A stretch of DNA of 14,056 nt from contig JANOHV010000069.1 in NCBI GenBank assembly GCA_031406795.1, positions 1 to 14,056 on the forward strand, given 5' to 3'. The stretch comes from DATDCY01 sp031406795 [NCBI: Candidatus Rokuibacteriota bacterium]. Its GTDB lineage: Bacteria > JAUVQV01. The position numbers and the translations under genes were made by a program. Shown in pieces: positions 1 through 6,113 of the stretch. Each line of letters begins with the position of its first letter. Position 1 is the stretch's first letter. The notes beneath the pieces were generated by a model, which worked only from the letters and a program-made list of their open reading frames with translations, was not told the DNA's origin and ran no database searches.

Positions 1-56
1 CGTCGAATGATATCAATCGGTGACTCGTGCCGTTGTCGCTCGATCTGTACAAAACG

Positions 57-84
57 TTGCCTGCCCACCTCTCAGATTTATAAG
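57..84 (+). promoter_or_regulatory. Candidate sigma70 promoter of the nucleotidyltransferase gene
   Basis: A -35-like TTGCCT (57-62) and a -10-like TATAAG (79-84) are separated by 16 nt, about 100 nt before the ATG at 181. The rest of 1-180 shows no recognisable gene. One frame (1-102) is open from the window edge and ends in TAG, but it matches nothing I know. Judged by hexamer similarity only. Confidence 0.3.
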
Positions 85-180
85 ATCATCGGACCAGTTT
101 AGGGGATAATCACAAGACGGGCGCAAGCGCGCAAGGCGGCTATGCGCTACGTTCGCTGAGATGAAGCTGAGGGGAAAGCA

Positions 181-711
181 ATGACCGGAAAAGAATTCCT
201 GAATTCCTTGGCAAAGGGGAAGACGGACATCGTCCAACAACTTCTCGGCATTCTCACTGAAACAGGTTCAGACTATTGCCTGATTGGTGGGCTTGCCGTC
301 AACGCATATGTCGAGCCAGTTGTGAGCCTTGACGTCGATATCGTGGTCGCAGTTGGCAACATCGTGGCAGTGGCCAATGCCGCCAGAACCAATAAAATGA
401 AAGTCGAGGAGTTCCCCCACAGCGTCAACCTCACCGGTTCAGAGTCAGACCTTAGGATTCAGCTTCAAACCGATCCTCGATACCAGAGCTTCATCGCGAG
501 TGCCAGCGTTAAGGAAATCCTCGGTTACAAGATGAGGGTAGCGTCCTTAGAAAATGTCTTGCAGGGTAAAGTGTGGGCCTTCATGGATGAGTCAAGGCGG
601 AGAAGCAAGAGGCAAAAAGACCTGGCAGATATTTCAAGAATTATCGAGACATTTCCAGAACTAACAACGAGTCTTCCACATAAGGTACGAGATCAGTTGC
701 AGGATGAATGA
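181..711 (+). CDS. AbiEii/MNT-like nucleotidyltransferase family protein
   Basis: A 176-residue protein of the nucleotidyltransferase fold, in the group usually annotated AbiEii/AbiGii toxin-like. The family signature is near the N-terminus: IGGLAVNAY (about residues 35-43), then LDVDIVV with a DxD pair (D51, D53) that would bind the metal and nucleotide. The C-terminal part has a basic KQKDLADI-like stretch (about 144-152) typical of these proteins. The start is well supported by GAGGGG (169-174), 6 nt before ATG. Relatives transfer nucleotides to a target molecule, some as toxins of type IV or MNT/HEPN pairs. No intact partner follows here: the next frame overlaps the stop by ATGA but is a decayed DUF1801 gene. 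The gene has lower GC than those beyond 1.8 kb, consistent with acquisition. Family call firm, substrate and toxicity unknown. Confidence 0.75.
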   Translation: MTGKEFLNSLAKGKTDIVQQLLGILTETGSDYCLIGGLAVNAYVEPVVSLDVDIVVAVGNIVAVANAARTNKMKVEEFPHSVNLTGSESDLRIQLQTDPRYQSFIASASVKEILGYKMRVASLENVLQGKVWAFMDESRRRSKRQKDLADISRIIETFPELTTSLPHKVRDQLQDE

Positions 712-970
712 GTAGCGAATTGCCTACGGCACGGTCACGGGAGGCACAAGATGAGAAGGGGATTGCGGTGGCCGAGAATGGCGCGCCGGCGAAGAAGACC
801 AGGTGACCTTCTTCCGCGGCACGTCGCTGCGACCGGTCCCGCTCGGGGGCACGGTGCGCAGCAAGGACGCGCGCTGGATCGACATCCGCGAAGGCGACCA
901 GCTCGACGAGGCGCAGATGGCGAACTGGGTGAAGCAGGTTCCGGCCGCGTTGCCCGGATGGGTCCCGTAG
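708..970 (+). pseudogene. Decayed DUF1801-domain gene (N-terminal stub plus C-terminal fragment)
   Basis: An ATG at 708 overlaps the stop of the preceding gene (ATGA) and opens a 32-codon frame that ends at TGA 804-806, finishing in AENGAPAKKTR. Another frame then takes over. From about 794 to the TAG at 968-970 it encodes VTFFRGTSLRPVPLGG, then RWIDIREGDQLDEAQ and WVKQ..ALPGW. That is the characteristic C-terminal end of DUF1801 (YdhG-like) proteins. About 55 C-terminal residues remain of a domain that normally exceeds 120, so the central part is missing and the two ends are out of frame. The C-terminal assignment is from remembered family patterns. That the 5' stub belongs to the same former gene is inference. 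A 6-bp stem (CCTGGC 981-986 / GCCAGG 992-997) follows the stop without a T-run. Confidence 0.6.
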
Positions 971-1168
971 CCGTGATTGTCCTGGCATCGAGCCAGGGGC
1001 GGGGCGATGCGCTGACAGGCGATTGGTCGAAGGCAGCCTTATCCCTGTTGCATGCGAAGCATCCAGCGAGTGTGTGGACGAAGAAGACGCCATATTGGTA
1101 TCGTTGACGCGCGGACCATGCTGGCGAGTCAAACGTTGGGCACGAACAACCGAAGGAATATTGGCTTG

Positions 1169-1177
1169 TGCTAGAAT
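1169..1177 (+). promoter_or_regulatory. Candidate extended -10 promoter of the former hicAB pair
   Basis: TG-C-TAGAAT (TG at 1169-1170, TAGAAT 1172-1177) forms an extended -10 element just before ATG 1184. I see no good -35 at the proper distance. Transcription would begin at or next to the ATG, with no Shine-Dalgarno, so the former hicA may have been read from a leaderless transcript. The downstream hicB may still depend on this promoter. Confidence 0.3.
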
Positions 1178-1183
1178 CTCATT

Positions 1184-1340
1184 ATGGATCGGCATCGTAA
1201 GCTCCTCGAGCATAATCTTCACGCGGGCGGGGGTCGAAGAAATCATCAACCTACAACCGCTTCATGGCAAGGCCAAGGGCTACCAGCTCAGGCAGGTCAG
1301 AGGTGTCTTTCTGAGGTACGTGATCCATGCGGGGGAATAG
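1184..1340 (+). pseudogene. hicA: Broken HicA mRNA-interferase toxin
   Basis: Two pieces of HicA (YcfA-type double-stranded-RNA-binding toxin) remain. ATG 1184 gives MDRHRKLLEH, a usual HicA N-terminus. From about 1212, one frame over, the sequence reads IIFTRAGVEEIINLQP, then GKAKGYQLRQVR to TAG 1338-1340, the usual HicA C-terminus. Intact relatives have roughly 30 more residues between the pieces, including the catalytic histidine in the GSHH-type strand. Here they appear deleted, and the two parts are out of frame. A longer stop-free frame (from 1023) runs into the C-terminal part, but its upstream portion has no HicA character. The toxin is therefore almost certainly inactive. It lies 3 nt upstream of intact hicB, the normal hicAB order. 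Confidence 0.8.
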
Positions 1341-1343
1341 ACA

Positions 1344-1556
1344 ATGAGCACCAAGTACGAAATCGTCATCTACTGGAGTGACGAGGATAAGACCTTCATC
1401 GCCGAGGTGCCCGAATTGCCCGGTTGCATGGCAGACGGGCAGTCCTATCAGGAAGCCCTTGCAAATGCCGAAGTCATCATTCAAGAATGGGTTGAAACAG
1501 CCAAGGGACTGGGCAGGGCCATTCCGCAACCTCGGGGCAAGTTGATGTACGCGTGA
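1344..1556 (+). CDS. hicB: HicB-family antitoxin (orphaned)
   Basis: A 70-residue short HicB of the partial RNase-H-fold antitoxin family. Diagnostic segments are the N-terminal IVIYWSDEDKTFIAEVPELPGC (about 7-28, two adjoining motifs), ADGQSYQEALANAE (about 30-43) and IIQEWVETAKGLGR (about 44-57). The length suits the short type without a C-terminal DNA-binding domain. A G-rich SD (GGGGGAA, about 1331-1337) precedes ATG 1344. HicB normally binds and blocks HicA and represses the operon, but the adjacent hicA is broken, so this copy has no local toxin to neutralise. It may be a relic or may act on a HicA encoded elsewhere. Family assignment is firm. Confidence 0.88.
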   Translation: MSTKYEIVIYWSDEDKTFIAEVPELPGCMADGQSYQEALANAEVIIQEWVETAKGLGRAIPQPRGKLMYA

Positions 1557-1802
1557 GATGCACCAAGACTGCCCAACACTTATAAGGTGTTGTAGCCGAC
1601 CTGTATTGGCCGCCACGATGTCATTCGGAACAATTGCCTCGTTAGCTTGTGCTAAGGATCATGAACAAATCAAGGAGCAGCCGACAGATCCAAAGCAAAT
1701 CGACAAGGCCGAGAGCGATGTGATCTTCGATACCCGACCTCCCCGTCACATTCCATGCTCGCTGCGTTGCGTCTGGCCGGCTGACGGCGAAGTGGCGGCC
1801 GG

Positions 1803-3074
1803 ATGAACCTGCGCTACGGCCTCGACGACAGGCCCCCGGCTGGCCGCATGGTGCTGTACGGGCTGCAATGGCTGGCGTTGTCGCTGCCGTTCGTCGTGAT
1901 CGTCGGAACGGTCGCCGCGAGCCACCACTTCGACGACCCCGGGCTGCGGACGCTCTACCTGCAGAAGGCAGCGTTCGCCGCCGGCCTGATGATGCTGGCC
2001 CAGGCTCTGTTCGGTCACCGGCTGCCGCTGGTCGCCGGCCCATCGTCCGCCCTGTTGCTGGGCATCGTGGGCAGCCGCGCGAGCATCGACGAGCTCTCCA
2101 CGGCCGCGGCGCTCTGCGGGCTGATGCTGGCCGCCGTGTCGGCCGCCGGTCTCTTCGGGGCGCTGCGGGGGCTCTTCACCCCGCGGGTGACCGCGGCCGT
2201 GGTGTTGCTCATCGCTTTCACGCTGACGCCGACGATCGTCCGGCTTCTGCTCGCGGGACCGGGGGGGACGCCGGCGGGGCGGCTTTCCTTCGCGGCCCTG
2301 TTCGTGCCGGCGTTGTTTATCGCGCATCGGTTTCTGCCGGCGGCGGGGCGATCGCTGCTGATCGTCGCCGGCATGGCGGCTGGCGGGGCGTTGTACACCG
2401 GCATCTTCGGCATCGAGGTGATCGCGGGGAAACCGGCGCTGGCGGCGACGCTCTTCGCCGGCATCACGTCGCCGGCATTCGACGCCGGGGCGATCGTCTC
2501 GGCGCTGTTCTGCTACCTCGCGCTCGCGCTGAACGAGGTGGGTTCGATGCAGGCGGTCGTCCCGCTGCTGCAGCCGGGGGGAATGGGCGGGCGCATCCGC
2601 CGGGGGATGACGGTGACGGGCCTCGCCAACGCCGCCGCCGGGGTGTTGGGGACGATCGGCCCCGTCGACTTCTCCCTCAGCCCGGGCGTCATCGCCGCTA
2701 CCGAGTGCGGTTCGCGTTTTCCGCTGATCCCGGCCGCCGGCCTCCTGCTGCTGGTCTCGTTCTCTCCCGCCCTCCTCGGCATCGCGGGGGCGATCCCGCT
2801 GACGGTCGTGGGGGCGATCCTCGTCTACTCGCTCTCCGGGCAGGTCGCCGCCGGGCTTGGCGCAGCGTTCGCCGGCGGCACGTTCACGTTCGAGGACGGT
2901 CTGGTCATCGGGCTGCCGCTGATGGCGGGGACGGTGACCGCGCTGCTCCCGGCGTCGGCGCTGGCTGATTTTCCCGCCGTCGCCCGCACGGTCGCCGGCA
3001 ACGGGTTCGTGGTCGGCGTCGTGGCGGTGCTGCTGCTCGATCGGCTCTTCCGGCGCCCGGTGCACAAGGCGTGA
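1803..3074 (+). CDS. NCS2/NAT-family (nucleobase:cation symporter-2-like) permease, divergent
   Basis: A 423-residue polytopic inner-membrane protein, hydrophobic almost throughout, of the length and layout of uracil/xanthine permeases (UraA/XanQ family). It opens with the family-like YGLDDRPP and a first membrane helix containing LQW. TM3 has PLVAGPSSALLLG. Residues 283-303 (GTIGPVDFSLSPG...GSR) sit where the NAT signature belongs. ALNEVGSMQ (about 240-248) carries the acidic residue expected in TM8. Two hallmark positions differ from typical members: the TM1 Gln-His pair is Gln-Trp, and the QNxG of the signature is LSPG. Transport of a nucleobase or related compound is plausible, but the substrate cannot be named. 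Start ATG 1803 follows an in-frame stop at 1782-1784. Its SD is weak (GGCGGCCGG). GC rises sharply around this gene's start. Confidence 0.8.
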   Translation: MNLRYGLDDRPPAGRMVLYGLQWLALSLPFVVIVGTVAASHHFDDPGLRTLYLQKAAFAAGLMMLAQALFGHRLPLVAGPSSALLLGIVGSRASIDELSTAAALCGLMLAAVSAAGLFGALRGLFTPRVTAAVVLLIAFTLTPTIVRLLLAGPGGTPAGRLSFAALFVPALFIAHRFLPAAGRSLLIVAGMAAGGALYTGIFGIEVIAGKPALAATLFAGITSPAFDAGAIVSALFCYLALALNEVGSMQAVVPLLQPGGMGGRIRRGMTVTGLANAAAGVLGTIGPVDFSLSPGVIAATECGSRFPLIPAAGLLLLVSFSPALLGIAGAIPLTVVGAILVYSLSGQVAAGLGAAFAGGTFTFEDGLVIGLPLMAGTVTALLPASALADFPAVARTVAGNGFVVGVVAVLLLDRLFRRPVHKA

Positions 3075-3079
3075 ACCGG

Positions 3080-3097
3080 AGCAGCGAAAAAGCTGCT
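3080..3097. other. Short hairpin after the permease gene
   Basis: AGCAGC (3080-3085) and GCTGCT (3092-3097) form a perfect 6-bp stem with a GAAAAA loop, just after the permease stop at 3074. No T-run follows, so a weak or Rho-assisted terminator is only a possibility. Confidence 0.25.
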
Positions 3098-3123
3098 GCC
3101 GCGGTCTGCTGCATATCTGCCGT

Positions 3124-3152
3124 TTGAGCCTGAGATCGATGCAATGTAGAAT
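3124..3152 (+). promoter_or_regulatory. Sigma70-type promoter of the nitroreductase gene
   Basis: TTGAGC (3124-3129) and TAGAAT (3147-3152) are separated by exactly 17 nt. Predicted initiation near 3159 leaves a leader of about 75 nt before the GTG at 3234. The segment is locally AT-rich within GC-rich surroundings, which makes the match more credible. Confidence 0.5.
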
Positions 3153-3233
3153 ATAGCCATATGGGCGTGCCCCGGCAGCCAAAGCTGAGATATCCGTAAT
3201 CCGTTGAGCAATTGCTCGACCAAGGAGGGGAAC

Positions 3234-3740
3234 GTGTCTCTTGACTGGATCCACGCACGACGGAGCATCCGGAAGTACACCGCCGAACCGGTGAGCGAAA
3301 CCGACGTCACGGAGATCCTCGAGGCCGCGATGGTCGCGCCGTCGGCCGGGAACCAGCAGCCCTGGCACTTCGTGGTCAACCGCGACCGCAGCCTGCTCGA
3401 TGCCATCCCCGGGTTTCACCCGAACTCGCGCATGGTGCTGGAGGCGTCCGTCGGCATCCTGGTCTGCTGCGATTCGTCACTCGAGAAGCACGCCGGGTAC
3501 TGGGTCCAGGACTGCGCCGCCGCCACCGAGAACCTGTTGCTCGCCGTCGTCGCCAAGGGGTTGGGCGCGGTCTGGTGCGGGGTCTATCCGCGGCCGGACC
3601 GGGTCGAGGGTTTCACCCGGCTGCTGGGTTTGCCGGCTCACGTGACTCCGTTCGCCTTCGTGCCGATCGGCCACCCGGCGGAGAGCAAGCCTCCCGCCCG
3701 GCGGTACGCGCCCGAGCGCGTGCATCGCGACCGCTGGTAG
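3234..3740 (+). CDS. Small nitroreductase family protein (FMN-dependent)
   Basis: A 168-residue nitroreductase-family flavoprotein, the usual length for the small one-domain class that works as a homodimer. N-terminal RRSIRKYTAEPV (about 9-20) is the FMN-phosphate-binding signature. MVAPSAGNQQPWHFVVN (about 35-51) is the second family block. GLGAVWCGVYPR (about 106-117) is the conserved glycine-rich region near the flavin. Such enzymes use NAD(P)H to reduce nitro compounds, quinones or related acceptors in the cytosol; the substrate cannot be deduced. I chose GTG 3234 because AGGAGG (3223-3228) lies 5 nt before it; an upstream in-frame ATG (3204) lacks such a site. It appears to be transcribed from its own promoter, with yciH 52 nt downstream. 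Confidence 0.88.
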   Translation: MSLDWIHARRSIRKYTAEPVSETDVTEILEAAMVAPSAGNQQPWHFVVNRDRSLLDAIPGFHPNSRMVLEASVGILVCCDSSLEKHAGYWVQDCAAATENLLLAVVAKGLGAVWCGVYPRPDRVEGFTRLLGLPAHVTPFAFVPIGHPAESKPPARRYAPERVHRDRW

Positions 3741-3792
3741 CAACGGACATGAGGCATCATCGTGCCGGGGCCTTCGCGCCGAAGTAGGCGGC

Positions 3793-4152
3793 ATGCGGGA
3801 TCCTCGGGAGACGGTCAAGGTCTACTCGACCGGGCAGGGGAGCATCTGCCCGGGGTGCGCCCGGCCCGTCGCGGGTTGCATCTGCCGGGCGGACAAGGCT
3901 GCACCGCGCGGCGACGGCATCGTGCGGGTCGCCCGCGAGACCAAGGGCCGGAAGGGGAAGGGGGTCACGCTCGTCACGGGTGTCCCCCTCGACGACGACG
4001 CCCTGGCCGAACTGGCCAGGCAACTCAAGCAACGCTGCGGCACCGGCGGCACGGTCAAGGACGGCGTCATCGAGATCCAGGGCGATCACCGCGACCGGCT
4101 GGCGGAGGAATTGCGGAGCCAGGGCTACCGGGTCAAGCGGGCGGGGGCGTGA
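3793..4152 (+). CDS. yciH: YciH/SUI1 (eIF1-like) translation initiation factor family protein
   Basis: A 119-residue SUI1-domain protein related to eukaryotic eIF1 and E. coli YciH, which affects start-codon fidelity or inhibits initiation under stress. The core from about residue 40 carries the signatures GDGIVRVARETKGRKGKGVT, LVTGVPLDD, a CGTGGTVKDGVIEIQGDHRD stretch and a terminal VKR. Before it, residues 19-31 hold CxxC-x6-CxC (C19, C22, C29, C31), a possible zinc-binding element that E. coli YciH lacks, from memory. The N-terminal VYST motif is also conserved in the family. The start at ATG 3793 has only a weak SD (GTAGGCGG). The gene ends 28 nt from the end of the convergent sugar-kinase gene. 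Confidence 0.9.
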   Translation: MRDPRETVKVYSTGQGSICPGCARPVAGCICRADKAAPRGDGIVRVARETKGRKGKGVTLVTGVPLDDDALAELARQLKQRCGTGGTVKDGVIEIQGDHRDRLAEELRSQGYRVKRAGA

Positions 4153-4180
4153 GCGGGAACTGCGGCAGCGACGGCTCCTG

Positions 4181-5047
4181 TTAGGCGCCGAGGCCGTCGA
4201 GTCCGATCTGCCCGACCTTCCTTCCCGCCAGCCGGCAGGCCGCCGCCAGCGACTCGCGCAGCGGGCGTCCCGCGGCGAGCGCCCCGATCATGCCGGCGTT
4301 GAAGGTGTCCCCGGCGCCGAGCGTGTCGATGACCGCGGACGGCGCGACGGCCGCGGCGTGATGCAGCGTGCCGTCGGCCTCGATGGCCCAGGCGCCCTCG
4401 CTCCCCCAGGCCGCCGAAAGCAGCGTCTGCGGGACGCGGCCGCGCAGCTCCCGCAGGAATTGCTCGGGCCGCGGGAAACCCGAGGCCTCGATGAAGCCGC
4501 GCGAGAAGAGCACGAGCCGCACCAGCGGGAAGCAGTCCTCGATCCCCGGGCGGACCTTCTCGGCTTCGATCGACAGCAGCAGGTCGGGCCGGAAGAGGTG
4601 GGCGTGGCGCACCATGCGCGCGGTTTCGGGGCCGGGCCGCGCCTCGAAGTGCGTCCAGCGCCAGCGCGCGAGGTCGAGCCGTGCGAAATCGTCGAGTCCG
4701 TATTCGGGGGTGTCGCGGTGGTGAACGATGGTGCGGTGGCCGCCCGGCTGCGAGAGCAGGATCGCCGAGAGCGGGGGCATCCCGGCGACGCGCCGGCAGG
4801 GCGCCAGGTCGACGCCGGCCCGGCGCAGGCCCTCCTCGAGCGGCGCGCCCGCGGGGTGATCGGCGAGGACGGCGGCCAGTGCGACTTCGTGGCCGAGTCC
4901 GCGCAGCACCCGGGCGGTGCTGGCGGCGTTGCCGCCGGCGGCGATGCGCAACGAAGCGGCGCGCAGTTCCTCGTCTTCGGCCGGATAGCGCGGCACGTCG
5001 AAGACGAGGTCGAGCACGGCGGAACCGACGCAGAGGATCCGGGCCAT
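4181..5047 (-). CDS. PfkB-family sugar kinase, ketohexokinase-like
   Basis: A 288-residue ribokinase-fold kinase that would phosphorylate a sugar with ATP in the cytosol. The N-terminus ILCVGSAVLDLVFDVPRYPAEDEE and the AAGGNAASTARVLRGLG block give the substrate-binding region. The C-terminal DTLGAGDTFNAG motif contains the catalytic base Asp247 and the anion hole. The spacing, the HHRDTPEYGLDDF segment and the WRWTHFEARPG segment resemble ketohexokinase (fructose 1-kinase) more than ribokinase or phosphofructokinase; that sub-assignment is by similarity from memory. Start: the frame is open to 5155, but Met at 5047 has GGGAG a few nt upstream and begins exactly at the conserved core. The gene is convergent with yciH and divergent from the DUF3786 gene. 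No neighbouring sugar pathway genes hint at the substrate. Confidence 0.87.
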   Translation of the reverse strand: MARILCVGSAVLDLVFDVPRYPAEDEELRAASLRIAAGGNAASTARVLRGLGHEVALAAVLADHPAGAPLEEGLRRAGVDLAPCRRVAGMPPLSAILLSQPGGHRTIVHHRDTPEYGLDDFARLDLARWRWTHFEARPGPETARMVRHAHLFRPDLLLSIEAEKVRPGIEDCFPLVRLVLFSRGFIEASGFPRPEQFLRELRGRVPQTLLSAAWGSEGAWAIEADGTLHHAAAVAPSAVIDTLGAGDTFNAGMIGALAAGRPLRESLAAACRLAGRKVGQIGLDGLGA

Positions 5048-5140
5048 CGCGGCTGCTCTCCCTCCCCGGGGGCTGAGGCACTCCCGGAGAGTATCGCACA
5101 GGATCGGGCGCTCCGTGGCCGCTCGAGCAGCCGGATGAGG

Positions 5141-5146
5141 TAGTAT
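5141..5146 (+). promoter_or_regulatory. Candidate -10 element directly before the DUF3786 gene
   Basis: TAGTAT lies 7 nt before ATG 5154 and there is no Shine-Dalgarno sequence, so initiation could fall at the start codon. No convincing -35 is visible. The same ~106-bp divergent spacer serves the kinase gene on the other strand, where TG-C-GATACT (about 5085-5095) is a possible extended -10. Confidence 0.22.
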
Positions 5147-5153
5147 CCGGGGC

Positions 5154-5954
5154 ATGGCCGCGATCAGGAACCCTCTGGATGTCTACGCCTCGCTGCCGAA
5201 AACGAACTGCGGGGAGTGCGCGGCGCGGACCTGCCTGGCCTTCGCTTCGGCGCTCGTTCGGGGCGAGAGCAGAGCCGGCGATTGTCCGCACCTCGCCGCG
5301 GCCGGCGCCGCCGCGATCGCCGCGCACCTCGAGGAGCGCAAGCCGGCCTACCATGAGCAGCAGGCCGAACTGCAGCGCCTGCGGGCCGGGGTGGCCGTGC
5401 TTGATCTCGCGTCAGCGGCGGAGCGTCTGGGCGCAACCATGGTGGGCGACAAGCTGGCCGTGAAGAGTCTCGGCCGGGACTTTCTGATCGACGCGGCGGG
5501 CAACATCGCTTCCGATTGCCACACCCACCCGGGGTTGGCCATCCCTCTGCTGCGCTACGTCGTCTCCAGCCGCGGCGGCCGGCCGGGCGGGATCTGGCTC
5601 CCGTTCAGGGACCTGAGCGGCGCAGCCGGGCGCGGCCTGCACTTCGAGCAGATGTGCGAGAAGCCCCTGAAGCGCCTGGTCGACACTCACACCGAGCTGT
5701 TGAAGGACCTCATCGACATCTTCAGCGGGGAGCGCTCGGTGAATCTGTTCGGCTCGGATCTGTCACTCGTGCTCTACCCGCTCCCGCGGATCCCGGTCCT
5801 GATCTGCTACTGGGAGTCGGAGGAGGGGATGGAGTCGTCGCTGCATATTCTTTTCGACGCCACGGCGACGAACCACCTGAGTGTGGAGTGGATTCACAGC
5901 CTCTGCGCCGGGCTGGTCACGATGTTCGAGAAGATCGCGCTCAAGCACGCGTAG
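5154..5954 (+). CDS. Fe-S cluster domain plus DUF3786 protein
   Basis: A 266-residue protein in two parts. Residues 13-46 hold LPKTNCGECAARTCLAFA with cysteines C19, C22, C27 and C44 (Cx2Cx4Cx16C). This is the four-Cys [4Fe-4S] domain also found in the corrinoid Fe-S protein and RnfB-like electron carriers. From about residue 95 to the end it follows the DUF3786 pattern: KLAVKSLGRDFLID, an IPLLRYVV segment, GIWLPFRDL, then a hydrophobic IPVLICYW strand. Known members occur mainly in strict anaerobes, and their function is unknown. Electron transfer or cobamide-related methyl chemistry is only a guess from the first domain. No signal peptide or membrane segment is seen, so it is probably cytosolic. 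The start at ATG 5154 lacks an SD. The end lies 18 nt from the end of the convergent HEAT gene. Confidence 0.85.
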   Translation: MAAIRNPLDVYASLPKTNCGECAARTCLAFASALVRGESRAGDCPHLAAAGAAAIAAHLEERKPAYHEQQAELQRLRAGVAVLDLASAAERLGATMVGDKLAVKSLGRDFLIDAAGNIASDCHTHPGLAIPLLRYVVSSRGGRPGGIWLPFRDLSGAAGRGLHFEQMCEKPLKRLVDTHTELLKDLIDIFSGERSVNLFGSDLSLVLYPLPRIPVLICYWESEEGMESSLHILFDATATNHLSVEWIHSLCAGLVTMFEKIALKHA

Positions 5955-5972
5955 GCTTCGCGGGCTGCCGTG

Positions 5973-6113
5973 CTAACGCGGCTCGACTTTCATGGCCGCC
6001 AGGAAGTCGTCGCCGTTGCTGCGCCACCAGCGCCGCCAGGCGTTCTCGTCGTACCCGAACTTCTGGCCCGTGATCTGCTCGAGCGCGGTACCCGCGCTCC
6101 GGCGGACGTAGGG
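5973..6113 (-). pseudogene. C-terminal part of the HEAT-repeat gene, cut off by an in-frame TGA
   Basis: Directly after the TGA at 6116-6114 the same reading frame stays open for 46 codons to TAG (5975-5973). It begins PYVRRSAGTALEQITGQ, a normal HEAT helix pair, and continues FGYDENAWRRWW, an ending I recall in related HEAT-repeat proteins. This is clearly the natural C-terminus of the upstream frame. It has no start or ribosome-binding site of its own. Confidence 0.75.

Noticed and set aside
1-102. Open frame from the window edge to TAG at 100-102
   Set aside because: 34 codons rich in Cys and Arg, with no similarity to any family I recognise. It could be the tail of a gene outside the window, but nothing supports it.
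1575-1591. AACAC-TTATAAG-GTGTT inverted repeat after hicB
   Set aside because: Only a 5-bp AT-rich stem with no T-run; too weak to call a terminator or attachment site.
1558-1806. 82-codon ORF between hicB and the permease
   Set aside because: It starts 2 nt after the hicB stop and ends overlapping the permease ATG, but has no convincing SD or domain. Its composition changes midway from lower to high GC, so it straddles the junction rather than being a gene.
1746-3419. 557-codon minus-strand frame opposite the permease
   Set aside because: Arg/Gln/Glu/His-rich composition typical of antisense reading, no motifs, and it covers a well-supported membrane-protein gene.
4149-4184. 11-codon GTG ORF (MSGNCGSDGSC) overlapping the yciH stop
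   Set aside because: The GTGA overlap and two cysteines are curious, but there is no SD evidence, it is very short and it runs into the convergent kinase stop. Chance is likely.
4125-5354. Long overlapping frames on both strands across the sugar-kinase gene (also 3980-5143)
   Set aside because: Both are shadows: Arg/Ala/Gly/Pro-rich, without an SD or recognisable domain. The PfkB frame explains the region fully.
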